Shown here piece after piece: positions 16,728 through 26,226 of a stretch of DNA of 64,000 nucleotides (positions are counted from its first letter, which is position 1; each line of letters starts with the position of its first letter). This DNA is from Pseudomonas sp. Irchel s3f7 (GTDB taxonomy: Bacteria > Pseudomonadota > Gammaproteobacteria > Pseudomonadales > Pseudomonadaceae): assembly GCF_900187615.1 (NCBI RefSeq), contig NZ_FYDO01000018.1:78520-142519 (forward strand), in the 5' to 3' direction. A program made the translations under genes and the position numbers. Under the pieces are notes generated by a model, which saw nothing but the letters and a program-made list of their open reading frames with translations, had not been told where the DNA came from and made no database searches.

Positions 16728-17573
16728 TTACGCGGTTTCTACCGTCGGAAAACTCTTCACCAGATCGTCCAGAGCTTTGAGCTGGGCCAGGAATGGCTCG
16801 AGCTTGTCCAGACGCAAGGCGCAAGGACCATCGCACTTGGCATTGTCCGGATCCGGGTGAGCTTCGAGGAACAAGCCCGCCAAGGACTGGCTCATGCCAG
16901 CTTTTGCCAGGTCGAGGACCTGGGCGCGACGACCGCCCGCGGAATCGGAGCGACCGCCAGGCATTTGCAGCGCATGGGTCACGTCGAAGAACACCGGGTA
17001 TTCGAACTGCTTCATGATGCCGAAGCCGAGCATGTCCACAACCAGGTTGTTGTAGCCGAAGCTCGAACCGCGCTCGCAGAGGATCAACTGATCGTTACCC
17101 GCTTCCACGCACTTGTTCAGGATGTGTTTCATTTCCTGAGGCGCGAGGAACTGGGCTTTCTTGATGTTGATCACCGCGCCGGTCTTGGCCATCGCGACCA
17201 CGAGGTCGGTCTGGCGCGACAGGAAGGCCGGCAACTGGATGATGTCGCAGACTTCAGCAACGACCACGGCCTGATCCGGCTCGTGGACGTCGGTGATGAT
17301 CGGCACGCCGAAGGCTTGCTTGATGTCCTGGAAAATCCGCATGCCTTCTTCCAGGCCCGGGCCACGGTAAGAGGTCACGGAGGAGCGGTTGGCCTTGTCG
17401 AAGCTGGCCTTGAACACATAAGGGATACCGAGTTTCTCGGTAACCTTGACGTACTCTTCGCAGACCTGCATCGCCATGTCACGGCTTTCCAGCACGTTCA
17501 TGCCACCAAACAGCACCATTGGCTTGTCGTTGGCAATCTCGATATCGCCGACGCGGATAATCTTCTGGGCCAT
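16728..17573 (-). CDS. kdsA: 3-deoxy-8-phosphooctulonate synthase (KDO8P synthase)
   Basis: Condenses arabinose 5-phosphate with phosphoenolpyruvate for the KDO of lipopolysaccharide. Motifs VFKASFDKANRSS and ITDVHEPDQA are characteristic. 281 residues. It starts 6 bp after pyrG, so they are cotranscribed; pyrG supplies CTP for KDO activation. Confidence 0.97.
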   Translation of the reverse strand: MAQKIIRVGDIEIANDKPMVLFGGMNVLESRDMAMQVCEEYVKVTEKLGIPYVFKASFDKANRSSVTSYRGPGLEEGMRIFQDIKQAFGVPIITDVHEPDQAVVVAEVCDIIQLPAFLSRQTDLVVAMAKTGAVINIKKAQFLAPQEMKHILNKCVEAGNDQLILCERGSSFGYNNLVVDMLGFGIMKQFEYPVFFDVTHALQMPGGRSDSAGGRRAQVLDLAKAGMSQSLAGLFLEAHPDPDNAKCDGPCALRLDKLEPFLAQLKALDDLVKSFPTVETA

Positions 17574-17579
17574 CAGGTT

Positions 17580-19211
17580 TTATGCCTTCTTCTGGTGTTG
17601 AGCCAAAGCCGCTTTAACAAAACCGCTGAACAACGGGTGACCGTCGCGAGGCGTCGAGGTGAACTCCGGGTGGAACTGGCAAGCCACGAACCATGGATGA
17701 TCCGGCGCTTCAACCACTTCAACCAGCGCGCCATCACCGGAACGACCGGAGATCTTCAGGCCGGCTTCCATGATTTGCGGCAGCAGGTTGTTGTTCACTT
17801 CATAGCGATGACGGTGACGCTCGACGATCACGTCCTTGCCGTAGCAGCCATGAACCAGGGAACCCGGCTCCAGCAGGCAATCCTGCGCGCCGAGGCGCAT
17901 GGTGCCGCCCAGGTCGGAGGTTTCGGTACGGGTTTCGACGGCGCCGGTGGCATCTTCCCACTCGGTGATCAGACCCACGACCGGGTGACCGCTTGCACGA
18001 TCGAACTCGGTGGAGTTGGCGTCTTTCCAGCCCAGCACGTTACGAGCGAACTCGATCACGGCCACTTGCATGCCCAGGCAGATGCCCAGGTATGGAACCT
18101 TGTTTTCACGAGCGAATTGAACGGCAGTGATCTTGCCTTCCACGCCGCGCAGACCGAAACCACCAGGAACCAGAATCGCGTCCACACCTTCCAGCAGCGC
18201 GGTGCCCTGGTTTTCGATGTCTTCGGAATCGATGTAGCGCAGGTTGACCTTGGTGCGGTTGCTGATGCCGGCGTGACTCATCGCTTCGATCAGCGACTTG
18301 TAGGCGTCCAGCAGTTCCATGTACTTGCCGACCATGGCGATGGTGACTTCGTGCTCAGGGTTGAGCTTGGCGTCGACAACGGCTTCCCACTCGGACAGGT
18401 CGGCACCGCCGCACTGCAAGCCGAAGCGCTCGACCACAAAATCGTCCAGACCCTGGGAGTGCAGGATGCCCGGGATCTTGTAGATGGTGTCGGCGTCTTC
18501 CAGCGCGATCACCGCACGTTCTTCAACGTTGGTGAACTGGGCGATCTTGCGACGCGAGGAAATATCGATCGGGTGATCGGAGCGGCACACCAGCACGTCA
18601 GGTTGCAGACCGATGGAACGCAGTTCCTTCACCGAATGCTGGGTTGGCTTGGTTTTGGTTTCACCGGCAGTGGCGATGTACGGCACCAGCGTCAGGTGCA
18701 TCAGCATCGCGCGCTTGGCGCCGACTTCGAAACGCAGCTGGCGGATGGCCTCGAGGAACGGTTGCGATTCGATGTCACCCACGGTGCCACCGATTTCGAC
18801 CATCGCCACGTCGGCATCGCCTGCACCCTTGATGATGCGGCGCTTGATTTCGTCGGTGATGTGCGGGATCACCTGGATGGTTGCACCCAGGTAGTCACCA
18901 CGGCGCTCTTTGCGCAGCACGTGCTCGTAGACACGCCCCGTGGTGAAGTTGTTGTTCTGGGTCATGGTCGTGCGGATGAACCGCTCGTAGTGGCCCAGGT
19001 CCAGGTCGGTCTCGGCGCCGTCATGGGTGACGAACACCTCACCGTGCTGGAACGGGCTCATGGTGCCCGGGTCGACGTTGATGTACGGGTCCAGCTTCAG
19101 CATGGTGACCTTAAGTCCCCGCGCCTCCAGGATGGCCGCCAATGATGCCGATGCAATGCCTTTCCCCAAAGAAGAAACAACACCGCCCGTGACGAATATG
19201 TAGCGCGTCAT
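17580..19211 (-). CDS. pyrG: CTP synthase
   Basis: Amidates UTP to CTP using glutamine. N-terminal synthetase domain (MTRYIFVTGGVVSSLGKGI, P-loop) and C-terminal class I glutamine amidotransferase with nucleophile Cys in GICLGMQVAV and the His/Glu pair in QFHPEFTS. 543 residues. The 274 bp upstream to tilS hold no gene and presumably its promoter. Confidence 0.98.
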   Translation of the reverse strand: MTRYIFVTGGVVSSLGKGIASASLAAILEARGLKVTMLKLDPYINVDPGTMSPFQHGEVFVTHDGAETDLDLGHYERFIRTTMTQNNNFTTGRVYEHVLRKERRGDYLGATIQVIPHITDEIKRRIIKGAGDADVAMVEIGGTVGDIESQPFLEAIRQLRFEVGAKRAMLMHLTLVPYIATAGETKTKPTQHSVKELRSIGLQPDVLVCRSDHPIDISSRRKIAQFTNVEERAVIALEDADTIYKIPGILHSQGLDDFVVERFGLQCGGADLSEWEAVVDAKLNPEHEVTIAMVGKYMELLDAYKSLIEAMSHAGISNRTKVNLRYIDSEDIENQGTALLEGVDAILVPGGFGLRGVEGKITAVQFARENKVPYLGICLGMQVAVIEFARNVLGWKDANSTEFDRASGHPVVGLITEWEDATGAVETRTETSDLGGTMRLGAQDCLLEPGSLVHGCYGKDVIVERHRHRYEVNNNLLPQIMEAGLKISGRSGDGALVEVVEAPDHPWFVACQFHPEFTSTPRDGHPLFSGFVKAALAQHQKKA

Positions 19212-19485
19212 GAAAAACCCTAGAAGTCTGCGTTAAAGCGGTCCGAGCCGCCGGGGGAAGCGAAGGAAGGCCGAAGCCCCCGATCACCTGCATTAATCAC
19301 AGTGCACCTTTCAAAAAAACCGCCGCGTTGGGACAGACCGGGAGATGAAACACCGGTACGTTGCTCGCTACACATTTTTTGGAATCGCCCAGCAAAGACT
19401 GCTTGGTAATCGGCAACTCCTGCAATTCAGGCGAATCCACAGAAGTTGTATCAAGAAGGGAGCGTAGTCTACCGGAAAGCCCCTT

Positions 19486-20814
19486 TCAGCTCAAACCTTG
19501 ATCTTCGATCGATGGCTGCCAATGCAAATGCCAGCCGCCGATCTCATCGCCGTCCAGCCCCCGAAGGTTCGCCACCGCCAGCAATTGCCCGTCTTTGTAG
19601 AGCAGCGGCAATCTGCCGCGCACGAATGACGGTACCCCGCGCTCATTAAGCAAACGCTTCAGGTCCCGATGGCCACGCCCCGGCAACGTCATCACCTCTC
19701 CCCCTTCACGATAGCGGATCTGCAACGGGCCATCGGGGATTTGTCCATCGAAGGTGAGCACACCGTTGTTCGCCAGAACCAGCGGCGCAGCAGGATTCAA
19801 CCAGGCTCCAGCGGCAGGCACGGCGCGCAGCCAGCAACCGGACAGCCACCAGATGCGCCCGCCCGCCCGATGCAATTCGCCATCAGCCAACCGCCACACC
19901 GGGGAGGCATCACTGGTGGCATCACGTAAATTCGTCCAACCCGACCAATGGTCAGTGTCCGGCAGGCGGGTCAGCGGTTCGAGCCAGTGACTCAAGGCAT
20001 TTCGCTGCCGGGCAGCGGAGAGTGCCGCGAGGGGAGCCAATGCCAGCGAGGGCAATCGCAACCAATCGAATTCACTCGCCGAACCGGCGCAAGCCAGATC
20101 GATTTGCGCCAACTCATCGAGCAGTTCCTGCGCTTCACGCAGATGCGCAGCACTGCGGGCCATGGTCGTCACCGCTTGGGGCCAACGCGCAGTCAGTAGC
20201 GGAAACACCTGATGACGCAGATAGTTGCGCGAGTGTTGTCGGTCCTGATTCGAAGGATCTTCGATCCAGCTCAAACCCTGCTCGGTGGCGTAGGCCTCCA
20301 GTTCGGCCCGGGTGATGTCGAGTAATGGCCTTGAAAGGTGTCCCTGCCCCAACACACGCTGATGCGGCATCCCCGACATCCCGCGCACGCCGGCACCCCG
20401 CAACAGTCGAAACAACAGGGTTTCTGCCTGATCGTCACGGTGCTGGGCAGTCAACAGCACTTCGTTGCACTGAAGGGCTTCTGTGAAGGCCTGATAACGC
20501 GCCTCCCGGGCCGCCCGCTCAAGACTGGCGCCCGACTGGACCTGCACCCGCACGACTTGCAGCGGCACACCCAACGCCGCACACACCGAATGGCAATGTT
20601 CAGGCCACGCATCCGCAGCGGCTTGAAGGCCGTGATGGACATGGATGGCGTTGAGCGCCGGCAGGGATTCGGTTTTGCAGAGTGTTGCCAGAAGGTGCAG
20701 CAGGACGGTGGAGTCGAGGCCACCGGAGAAGGCGATGTGCCAGGCTGTGGCGTTGCGCCAAGGCTCAAGGTTCAACAAAAGCCGGGAACACAGATCACTC
20801 TTCGAAGGAGTCAT
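19486..20814 (-). CDS. tilS: tRNA(Ile)-lysidine synthase
   Basis: Converts C34 of the CAU-anticodon tRNA-Ile to lysidine, needed to read AUA. PP-loop SGGLDS at residues 30-35 and C-terminal TilS domains. 442 residues from MTPSKSDLCSRL. An ATG 9 codons upstream is possible, and neither has a strong ribosome site. Between accA and pyrG, as in other Pseudomonas. Confidence 0.94.
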   Translation of the reverse strand: MTPSKSDLCSRLLLNLEPWRNATAWHIAFSGGLDSTVLLHLLATLCKTESLPALNAIHVHHGLQAAADAWPEHCHSVCAALGVPLQVVRVQVQSGASLERAAREARYQAFTEALQCNEVLLTAQHRDDQAETLLFRLLRGAGVRGMSGMPHQRVLGQGHLSRPLLDITRAELEAYATEQGLSWIEDPSNQDRQHSRNYLRHQVFPLLTARWPQAVTTMARSAAHLREAQELLDELAQIDLACAGSASEFDWLRLPSLALAPLAALSAARQRNALSHWLEPLTRLPDTDHWSGWTNLRDATSDASPVWRLADGELHRAGGRIWWLSGCWLRAVPAAGAWLNPAAPLVLANNGVLTFDGQIPDGPLQIRYREGGEVMTLPGRGHRDLKRLLNERGVPSFVRGRLPLLYKDGQLLAVANLRGLDGDEIGGWHLHWQPSIEDQGLS

Positions 20815-20845
20815 AGAGATTGATCGTCCCTCATAAACCACTGCA

Positions 20846-20872
20846 GGCGCTGCTGCAGACTGCGGCAGCGCC
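20846..20872. repeat. REP-like hairpin (accA-tilS gap)
   Basis: GGCGCTG (20846-20852) pairs with CAGCGCC (20866-20872) around a short G/C-rich loop. The sequence resembles the GCAGCCTGCGGCAGC-type element near ispD and may also end accA transcription. Confidence 0.55.
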
Positions 20873-20897
20873 TACAAGGGTATTGCGTGCAGTCGAC

Positions 20898-21845
20898 TTA
20901 CAGACCGTAGCTCATCAGTCGATCGTAACGGCGCTTGAGCAACGCTTCGTTGTCGAACTTCTTTAGCATCTTCAGTTGCGAGCTCAGCTCGGCACGAATC
21001 GACGCTGCGGCTGCGGCCGGATCACGGTGTGCGCCACCCAGTGGCTCGCCGATCACTTTATCCACGATACCCAGGCCTTTGAGGCGCTCGGCGGTGATAC
21101 CCATGGCTTCAGCGGCATCCGGCGCTTTCTCGGCGGTTTTCCACAGAATCGAAGCGCAACCTTCCGGCGAAATCACCGCGTAGGTCGAGTACTCCAGCAT
21201 GTTCAGCTGATCGCAAACGCCAATGGCCAACGCACCACCGGAACCACCCTCACCGATCACGGTGGCGATGATTGGGGTTTTCAGGCGGGCCATGACACGC
21301 AGGTTCCAGGCAATCGCTTCGCTTTGGTTACGCTCTTCAGCGTCGATGCCAGGGTAGGCGCCCGGGGTATCGATGAAGGTCAGGATCGGCATCTTGAAGC
21401 GTTCGGCCATTTCCATCAGGCGGCACGCCTTGCGGTAGCCTTCCGGACGCGGCATGCCGAAGTTGCGGCGAACTTTTTCGCGCACTTCACGGCCTTTCTG
21501 GTGACCGATGATCATCACCGGCTGGTTGTCCAGGCGGGCAATACCGCCGACGATGGCAGCGTCGTCGGAGAAGTGACGGTCACCGTGCAATTCATCGAAC
21601 TCGGTGAAGATGTGTTCGATGTAGTCCAGGGTGTACGGACGCTTCGGGTGGCGCGCCAGACGTGCGATCTGCCAGCTGGTCAGCTTGCCGAAAATGTCTT
21701 CGGTCAGCGTCTTGCTCTTGTCCTGCAGGCGGGAGATCTCATCGCCGATATTCAGCGAATTGTCATTACCGACCAAGCGCAACTCTTCGATCTTGGCTTG
21801 CAGGTCGGCGATCGGCTGTTCGAAATCTAGAAAATTCGGGTTCAT
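20898..21845 (-). CDS. accA: Acetyl-CoA carboxylase carboxyltransferase subunit alpha
   Basis: Works with AccD to transfer CO2 from biotin to acetyl-CoA, the first step of fatty acid synthesis. Conserved GHQKGR, the crotonase-like core FIDTPGAYPG and GEGGSGGALAIG are present. 315 residues from MNPNFLDFEQPIADL; the upstream ATG is not family-like. Downstream of dnaE as usual. Confidence 0.97.
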   Translation of the reverse strand: MNPNFLDFEQPIADLQAKIEELRLVGNDNSLNIGDEISRLQDKSKTLTEDIFGKLTSWQIARLARHPKRPYTLDYIEHIFTEFDELHGDRHFSDDAAIVGGIARLDNQPVMIIGHQKGREVREKVRRNFGMPRPEGYRKACRLMEMAERFKMPILTFIDTPGAYPGIDAEERNQSEAIAWNLRVMARLKTPIIATVIGEGGSGGALAIGVCDQLNMLEYSTYAVISPEGCASILWKTAEKAPDAAEAMGITAERLKGLGIVDKVIGEPLGGAHRDPAAAAASIRAELSSQLKMLKKFDNEALLKRRYDRLMSYGL

Positions 21846-21985
21846 AGGCGTCCGTCTTGGGTCGAGTCCCAAGTGATCTTGGGCCGGCCGGTTGTCTATT
21901 CGCGCCCTACCTTAAGGGAGAGGCGCGTTGAGGTCGAGATTAAAAATTCTGGTCATGCTCAGGATGCGTGATGGCACCCTGACCG

Positions 21986-24900
21986 TTAACGGTATTGGAG
22001 GAAGACGTTGTCTCGCCCGAACTGGTCACGCAAGGCTTGAATCAACGCATCCGCCGGATCGATTCTCCAGCCTTCGCCGAACTGCAGCATGGCCTTCGCA
22101 TCGGGGCTGGTGTAGTCCATGGTGATCGGACAGGCACCGCGATGACGCTTCAACAAATCACCCAGCCAGCGAAGCTGATCGCCCTTGAGGTCCTTGGCGT
22201 GCAGCTTCAAACGCAGACTCTCGGCCAGGTTGGTGCGCGCATCCTCCATGCTCATCACTCGCTTGACTCGAAGGCGCAGCCCACCGGAGAAGTCGTCATT
22301 ACTGACCTCGCCTTCGACCACCACCATCGCATCGGTCTGCAAGAGTGACTGCGCGGAGTGGAACGCATCGGCAAACAGCGACGCCTCGATCCGGCCAGAG
22401 CGGTCGTCAAGGGTGATGAACCCCATCTTGTCGCCTTTTTTATTCTTCATGACCCGCAGGGCGATGATCATGCCCGCAACGGTCTGCGTATCGCGGGCCG
22501 GTTTCAGGTCGATGATGCGCTGGCGGGCGAAACGGCGGATTTCGCCTTCATATTCGTCGATCGGGTGACCGGTCAGATACAGGCCAAGCGTGTCTTTCTC
22601 GCCCTTGAGCCGTTCCTTCAGCGTCAGCTCCTTGGCTTTGCGATGGTTGCCGTAGACATCGGCGTCTTCCTCAACGAACAGGCCACCAAACAGGTCGGCG
22701 TGGCCGCTGTCGTGGGTGCGGGCGGTTTGTTCGGCGGCCTTGATCGCTTCTTCCATCGCGGTCAGCAGGACGGCGCGGTTGCGGTCGATGTTGGCCTGAT
22801 AGGCTTTTTGTTCATCGTGGAAGTAAGGGCCGAGACGGTCCAGCGCGCCGCTGCGAATCAAGCCGTCGAGGGTGCGCTTGTTGATGCGCTTGAGGTCGAC
22901 CCGGGCGCAGAAGTCGAACAGATCCTTGAACGGACCGTCCTGACGCGCCTCGGTGATCGCCTCGACCGGCCCCTCGCCGACGCCCTTGATGGCACCCAGA
23001 CCGTAAATGATCCGGCCTTCGTCGTTCACCGTGAACTTGAACTCCGAGGTGTTCACGTCCGGCGCATCGAGGCGCAGCTTCATGGTGCGAATTTCTTCGA
23101 TCAAGGTCACGACCTTGTCGGTGTTGTGCATGTCCGCCGACAGTACCGCAGCCATGAATGGCGCCGGGTAATGGGTTTTCAACCAGGCGGTCTGGTAGGA
23201 AACCAGACCGTAAGCGGCGGAGTGAGACTTGTTAAAGCCGTAACCGGCGAATTTTTCTACCAGGTCGAAAATGTTACCGGCAAGGTCGGCGTCGATATTG
23301 TTGGTCTTGCAACCGTCAATGAAACCGCCGCGTTGCTTGGCCATTTCTTCGGGTTTTTTCTTACCCATGGCTCGACGCAACATGTCCGCGCCGCCGAGGG
23401 TGTAACCGGCCATCACCTGGGCAATCTGCATCACCTGTTCCTGATACAGGATGATGCCGTAAGTCGGCGCCAATACAGGTTTCAAGCCTTCGTACTGGTA
23501 GTCCGAGTGCGGGTACGCCAACTCGGCGCGACCATGCTTACGGTTGATAAAGTCGTCAACCATGCCGGACTGCAGCGGGCCCGGGCGGAACAGAGCTACC
23601 AGTGCGATCAAGTCTTCCAGGCAGTCGGGCTTGAGCTTTTTGATCAGCTCTTTCATGCCGCGCGATTCAAGCTGGAACACCGCCGTGGTTTCAGCTTTTT
23701 GCAGCAACGTGTACGTCGGTTTGTCGTCGAGCGGGATGAACGCGATGTCCAGCGGTGGCTCGTCGACCTTGGCGCGGTCGCGATTGATGGTCTTCAGCGC
23801 CCAGTCGATCACCGTCAACGTCCGCAGACCGAGGAAGTCGAACTTCACCAGACCGGCCGCTTCAACGTCATCCTTGTCGAACTGGGTTACCAGACCGTCA
23901 CCGGCTTCGTCGCAATAAATCGGCGAGAAGTCGGTCAATTTGGTCGGCGCGATGACCACACCACCGGCGTGCTTGCCGACGTTACGCACAACACCTTCGA
24001 GCTTGCGGGCCATCTCCCAGATTTCCGCAGCCTCTTCATCGACCTTGATGAAGTCGCGCAGGATCTCTTCCTGCTCGTAGGCTTTTTCCAGGGTCATGCC
24101 GACTTCGAACGGAATCATCTTCGACAGACGATCCGCCAGTCCATAGGACTTGCCCTGCACCCGCGCCACGTCACGCACCACGGCTTTGGCCGCCATGGAA
24201 CCGAAGGTGATGATCTGGCTTACCGCGTTGCGGCCATACTTCTCGGCCACGTAGTCGATCACCCGGTCACGACCATCCATGCAGAAGTCGACGTCGAAGT
24301 CGGGCATCGATACCCGTTCCGGGTTGAGGAAACGTTCGAACAGCAGGTCATATTCCAGCGGGTCGAGGTCGGTGATCTTCTGTACGTAGGCCACCAGCGA
24401 TCCGGCACCCGACCCCCGGCCAGGACCAACCGGCACGCCGTTGCTCTTGGCCCACTGGATGAAGTCCATCACGATCAGGAAGTAACCCGGGAAGCCCATC
24501 TGGATGATGATATCCAGCTCGAAATTCAGCCGGTCGACATAGACCTGACGCTTGGCTTCGTAGTCTTCGGTGGTGTCCTTGGGCAGCAGAACGCTAAGCC
24601 GCTCCTCCAGACCATCAAAGGACACCTTGCGGAAATACTCGTCGATGGTCATGCCATCGGGGATCGGGAAGTTGGGCAGGAAGTGCGTACCCAGCTTCAC
24701 TTCGATATTGCAGCGCTTGGCGATCTCGACGGTGTTTTCCAGCGCTTCGGGAATATCGCTGAACAGCTCAGCCATTTCATCGGCGCTTTTGAGGTACTGC
24801 TGATCGCTGTAGTTCTTCGAGCGTCGCGGATCGTCGAGGGCGCGGCCCTCACCGATGCACACGCGGGTTTCGTGGGCGGCGAAGTCTTCCTGCTTGATGA

Positions 24901-25507
24901 AGCGCACATCGTTGGTGGCCACGAGCGGCGCACCGAGCTTCTCGGCCAGGGCCACGGCGCCGTGCAGTTGCTCTTCATCGTTAGGGCGGTTGGTGCGCTG
25001 GATTTCCAGATAAAAACGATCCGGGAACACGGCCATCCACTCGCGAGCCAGGGTTTCGGCTTCGTCCGGATTGCCGCTGAGCATGGCCTGGCCGATTTCG
25101 CCCTCTTTGGCCGCCGACAGCATGATCAAGCCTGCGCTGGCTTCGGCCACCCACTCGCGCTCGATGATGACCGCGCCGTTGCGCTGACCGTCGATGAAAC
25201 CACGGGAAATCAATTCGGTGAGGTTGCGATAGCCTTCGGCGTTCATCACCAGCAGGCTGATCCGGCTCAGTGCGTTGTCCGGATCCTTGTTCGACAGCCA
25301 CAGGTCGGCGCCGCAGATCGGCTTGATCCCGGCACCCATGGCGTTTTTATAGAATTTGACCAGGGAACACATGTTGTTCTGATCGGTGACCGCTACGGCA
25401 GGCATGTTCATGCCGACCAGGGTCTTGACCAGCGGTTTGATCCGCACCAGACCGTCGACCAGGGAGTATTCAGTGTGCAGGCGTAGATGAACGAATGAAG
25501 CCGGCAT
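21986..25507 (-). CDS. dnaE: DNA polymerase III subunit alpha
   Basis: Replicative polymerase catalytic subunit, 1173 residues. N-terminal PHP domain (FVHLRLHTEYSLVDG), polymerase core with the metal-binding aspartates in PDFDVDFCMDGR, then a helix-hairpin-helix region, an OB fold (TVAGMIIALR) and a C-terminal tau-binding part. All parts appear intact. Between rnhB and accA. Confidence 0.98.
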   Translation of the reverse strand: MPASFVHLRLHTEYSLVDGLVRIKPLVKTLVGMNMPAVAVTDQNNMCSLVKFYKNAMGAGIKPICGADLWLSNKDPDNALSRISLLVMNAEGYRNLTELISRGFIDGQRNGAVIIEREWVAEASAGLIMLSAAKEGEIGQAMLSGNPDEAETLAREWMAVFPDRFYLEIQRTNRPNDEEQLHGAVALAEKLGAPLVATNDVRFIKQEDFAAHETRVCIGEGRALDDPRRSKNYSDQQYLKSADEMAELFSDIPEALENTVEIAKRCNIEVKLGTHFLPNFPIPDGMTIDEYFRKVSFDGLEERLSVLLPKDTTEDYEAKRQVYVDRLNFELDIIIQMGFPGYFLIVMDFIQWAKSNGVPVGPGRGSGAGSLVAYVQKITDLDPLEYDLLFERFLNPERVSMPDFDVDFCMDGRDRVIDYVAEKYGRNAVSQIITFGSMAAKAVVRDVARVQGKSYGLADRLSKMIPFEVGMTLEKAYEQEEILRDFIKVDEEAAEIWEMARKLEGVVRNVGKHAGGVVIAPTKLTDFSPIYCDEAGDGLVTQFDKDDVEAAGLVKFDFLGLRTLTVIDWALKTINRDRAKVDEPPLDIAFIPLDDKPTYTLLQKAETTAVFQLESRGMKELIKKLKPDCLEDLIALVALFRPGPLQSGMVDDFINRKHGRAELAYPHSDYQYEGLKPVLAPTYGIILYQEQVMQIAQVMAGYTLGGADMLRRAMGKKKPEEMAKQRGGFIDGCKTNNIDADLAGNIFDLVEKFAGYGFNKSHSAAYGLVSYQTAWLKTHYPAPFMAAVLSADMHNTDKVVTLIEEIRTMKLRLDAPDVNTSEFKFTVNDEGRIIYGLGAIKGVGEGPVEAITEARQDGPFKDLFDFCARVDLKRINKRTLDGLIRSGALDRLGPYFHDEQKAYQANIDRNRAVLLTAMEEAIKAAEQTARTHDSGHADLFGGLFVEEDADVYGNHRKAKELTLKERLKGEKDTLGLYLTGHPIDEYEGEIRRFARQRIIDLKPARDTQTVAGMIIALRVMKNKKGDKMGFITLDDRSGRIEASLFADAFHSAQSLLQTDAMVVVEGEVSNDDFSGGLRLRVKRVMSMEDARTNLAESLRLKLHAKDLKGDQLRWLGDLLKRHRGACPITMDYTSPDAKAMLQFGEGWRIDPADALIQALRDQFGRDNVFLQYR

Positions 25508-25537
25508 AGTGATCCTGTCTGTGAACGTGAAGACAAC

Positions 25538-25561
25538 AAGGCCCGGATTGTACCGGGCCTT
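25538..25561. terminator. Hairpin between rnhB and dnaE
   Basis: A perfect 9-bp stem AAGGCCCGG/CCGGGCCTT with a 6-nt loop, followed on the minus strand by TTGTTGTCTT, not a clean T-run. It could be a partial terminator or an mRNA processing site. Confidence 0.5.
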
Positions 25562-25584
25562 GGTAGAAAAAATCAGCCTTGCAA

Positions 25585-26226
25585 CTAACTCTCGATGAGA
25601 CCTTCTCGCGCTTCATACGCCAGCCGCACCGGGGCAAACGAACGCCGGTGAATCGGGGTTGGGCCGAGACGGGCGAGCGCTTCCAGATGAACGGGTGTCG
25701 GATAGCCTTTGTGACCGCCAATGCCGTAACCCGGGTAGATCAATTCGAACGCGGCCATTTCCCGGTCTCGACTGACCTTGGCCAGAATCGATGCGGCGGC
25801 GATGGCTGGAACCTTGCTATCGCCCTTGACCACGGCCTCGGAGCGCATCGGCAGTTTCGGGCAACGGTTGCCGTCAATCATCGCCAGCTTCGGCTGAATG
25901 TGCAGACCGGCGATCGCGCGCTGCATGGCCAGCATGGTGGCGTGCAGGATATTCAGCTCGTCGATTTCTTCGACTTCGGCACGGGCGATACACCAGCTCA
26001 GGGCTTTTTCGCAGATTTCGTCGTAGAGCTTTTCGCGACGGGCTTCGGTGAGTTTTTTCGAGTCGTTCAAGCCAAGAATCGGACGGTTCGGATCAAGAAT
26101 CACCGCCGCCGTGACCACGGCGCCACAGAGTGGGCCCCGCCCCACTTCATCAACACCGGCAACCAACTCTTCGACTTCGGCGACCAAGGTGAAATCCAGC
26201 CCCATCTGCATGCTTGTTTTACTCAT
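25585..26226 (-). CDS. rnhB: Ribonuclease HII
   Basis: Removes ribonucleotides from DNA-RNA hybrids. Active-site motif GVDEVGRGPLCG and the later acidic residues (AMIDGN) are present. The first ATG overlaps the lpxB stop as ATGA, favouring translational coupling (213 aa); a start at MQMGLDFTL five codons later (208 aa) is equally family-like. Confidence 0.94.
   Translation of the reverse strand: MSKTSMQMGLDFTLVAEVEELVAGVDEVGRGPLCGAVVTAAVILDPNRPILGLNDSKKLTEARREKLYDEICEKALSWCIARAEVEEIDELNILHATMLAMQRAIAGLHIQPKLAMIDGNRCPKLPMRSEAVVKGDSKVPAIAAASILAKVSRDREMAAFELIYPGYGIGGHKGYPTPVHLEALARLGPTPIHRRSFAPVRLAYEAREGLIES

Noticed and set aside
16725..19145. An 806-codon plus-strand frame opposite kdsA and pyrG
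   Set aside because: It crosses two well-identified genes and the junction between them, and has a composition rich in His, Gln and Val typical of antisense shadows.
19212..19485. A riboswitch or attenuator upstream of pyrG
   Set aside because: I found no strong hairpin plus T-run or C-tract of the kind used for pyrG control in Gram-positive bacteria; it is left as an unremarkable promoter gap.
22358..25486. A 1042-codon open frame on the plus strand opposite dnaE
   Set aside because: It mirrors dnaE codon by codon; long antisense frames are expected in high-GC Pseudomonas genes, and no motif or ribosome site supports it.
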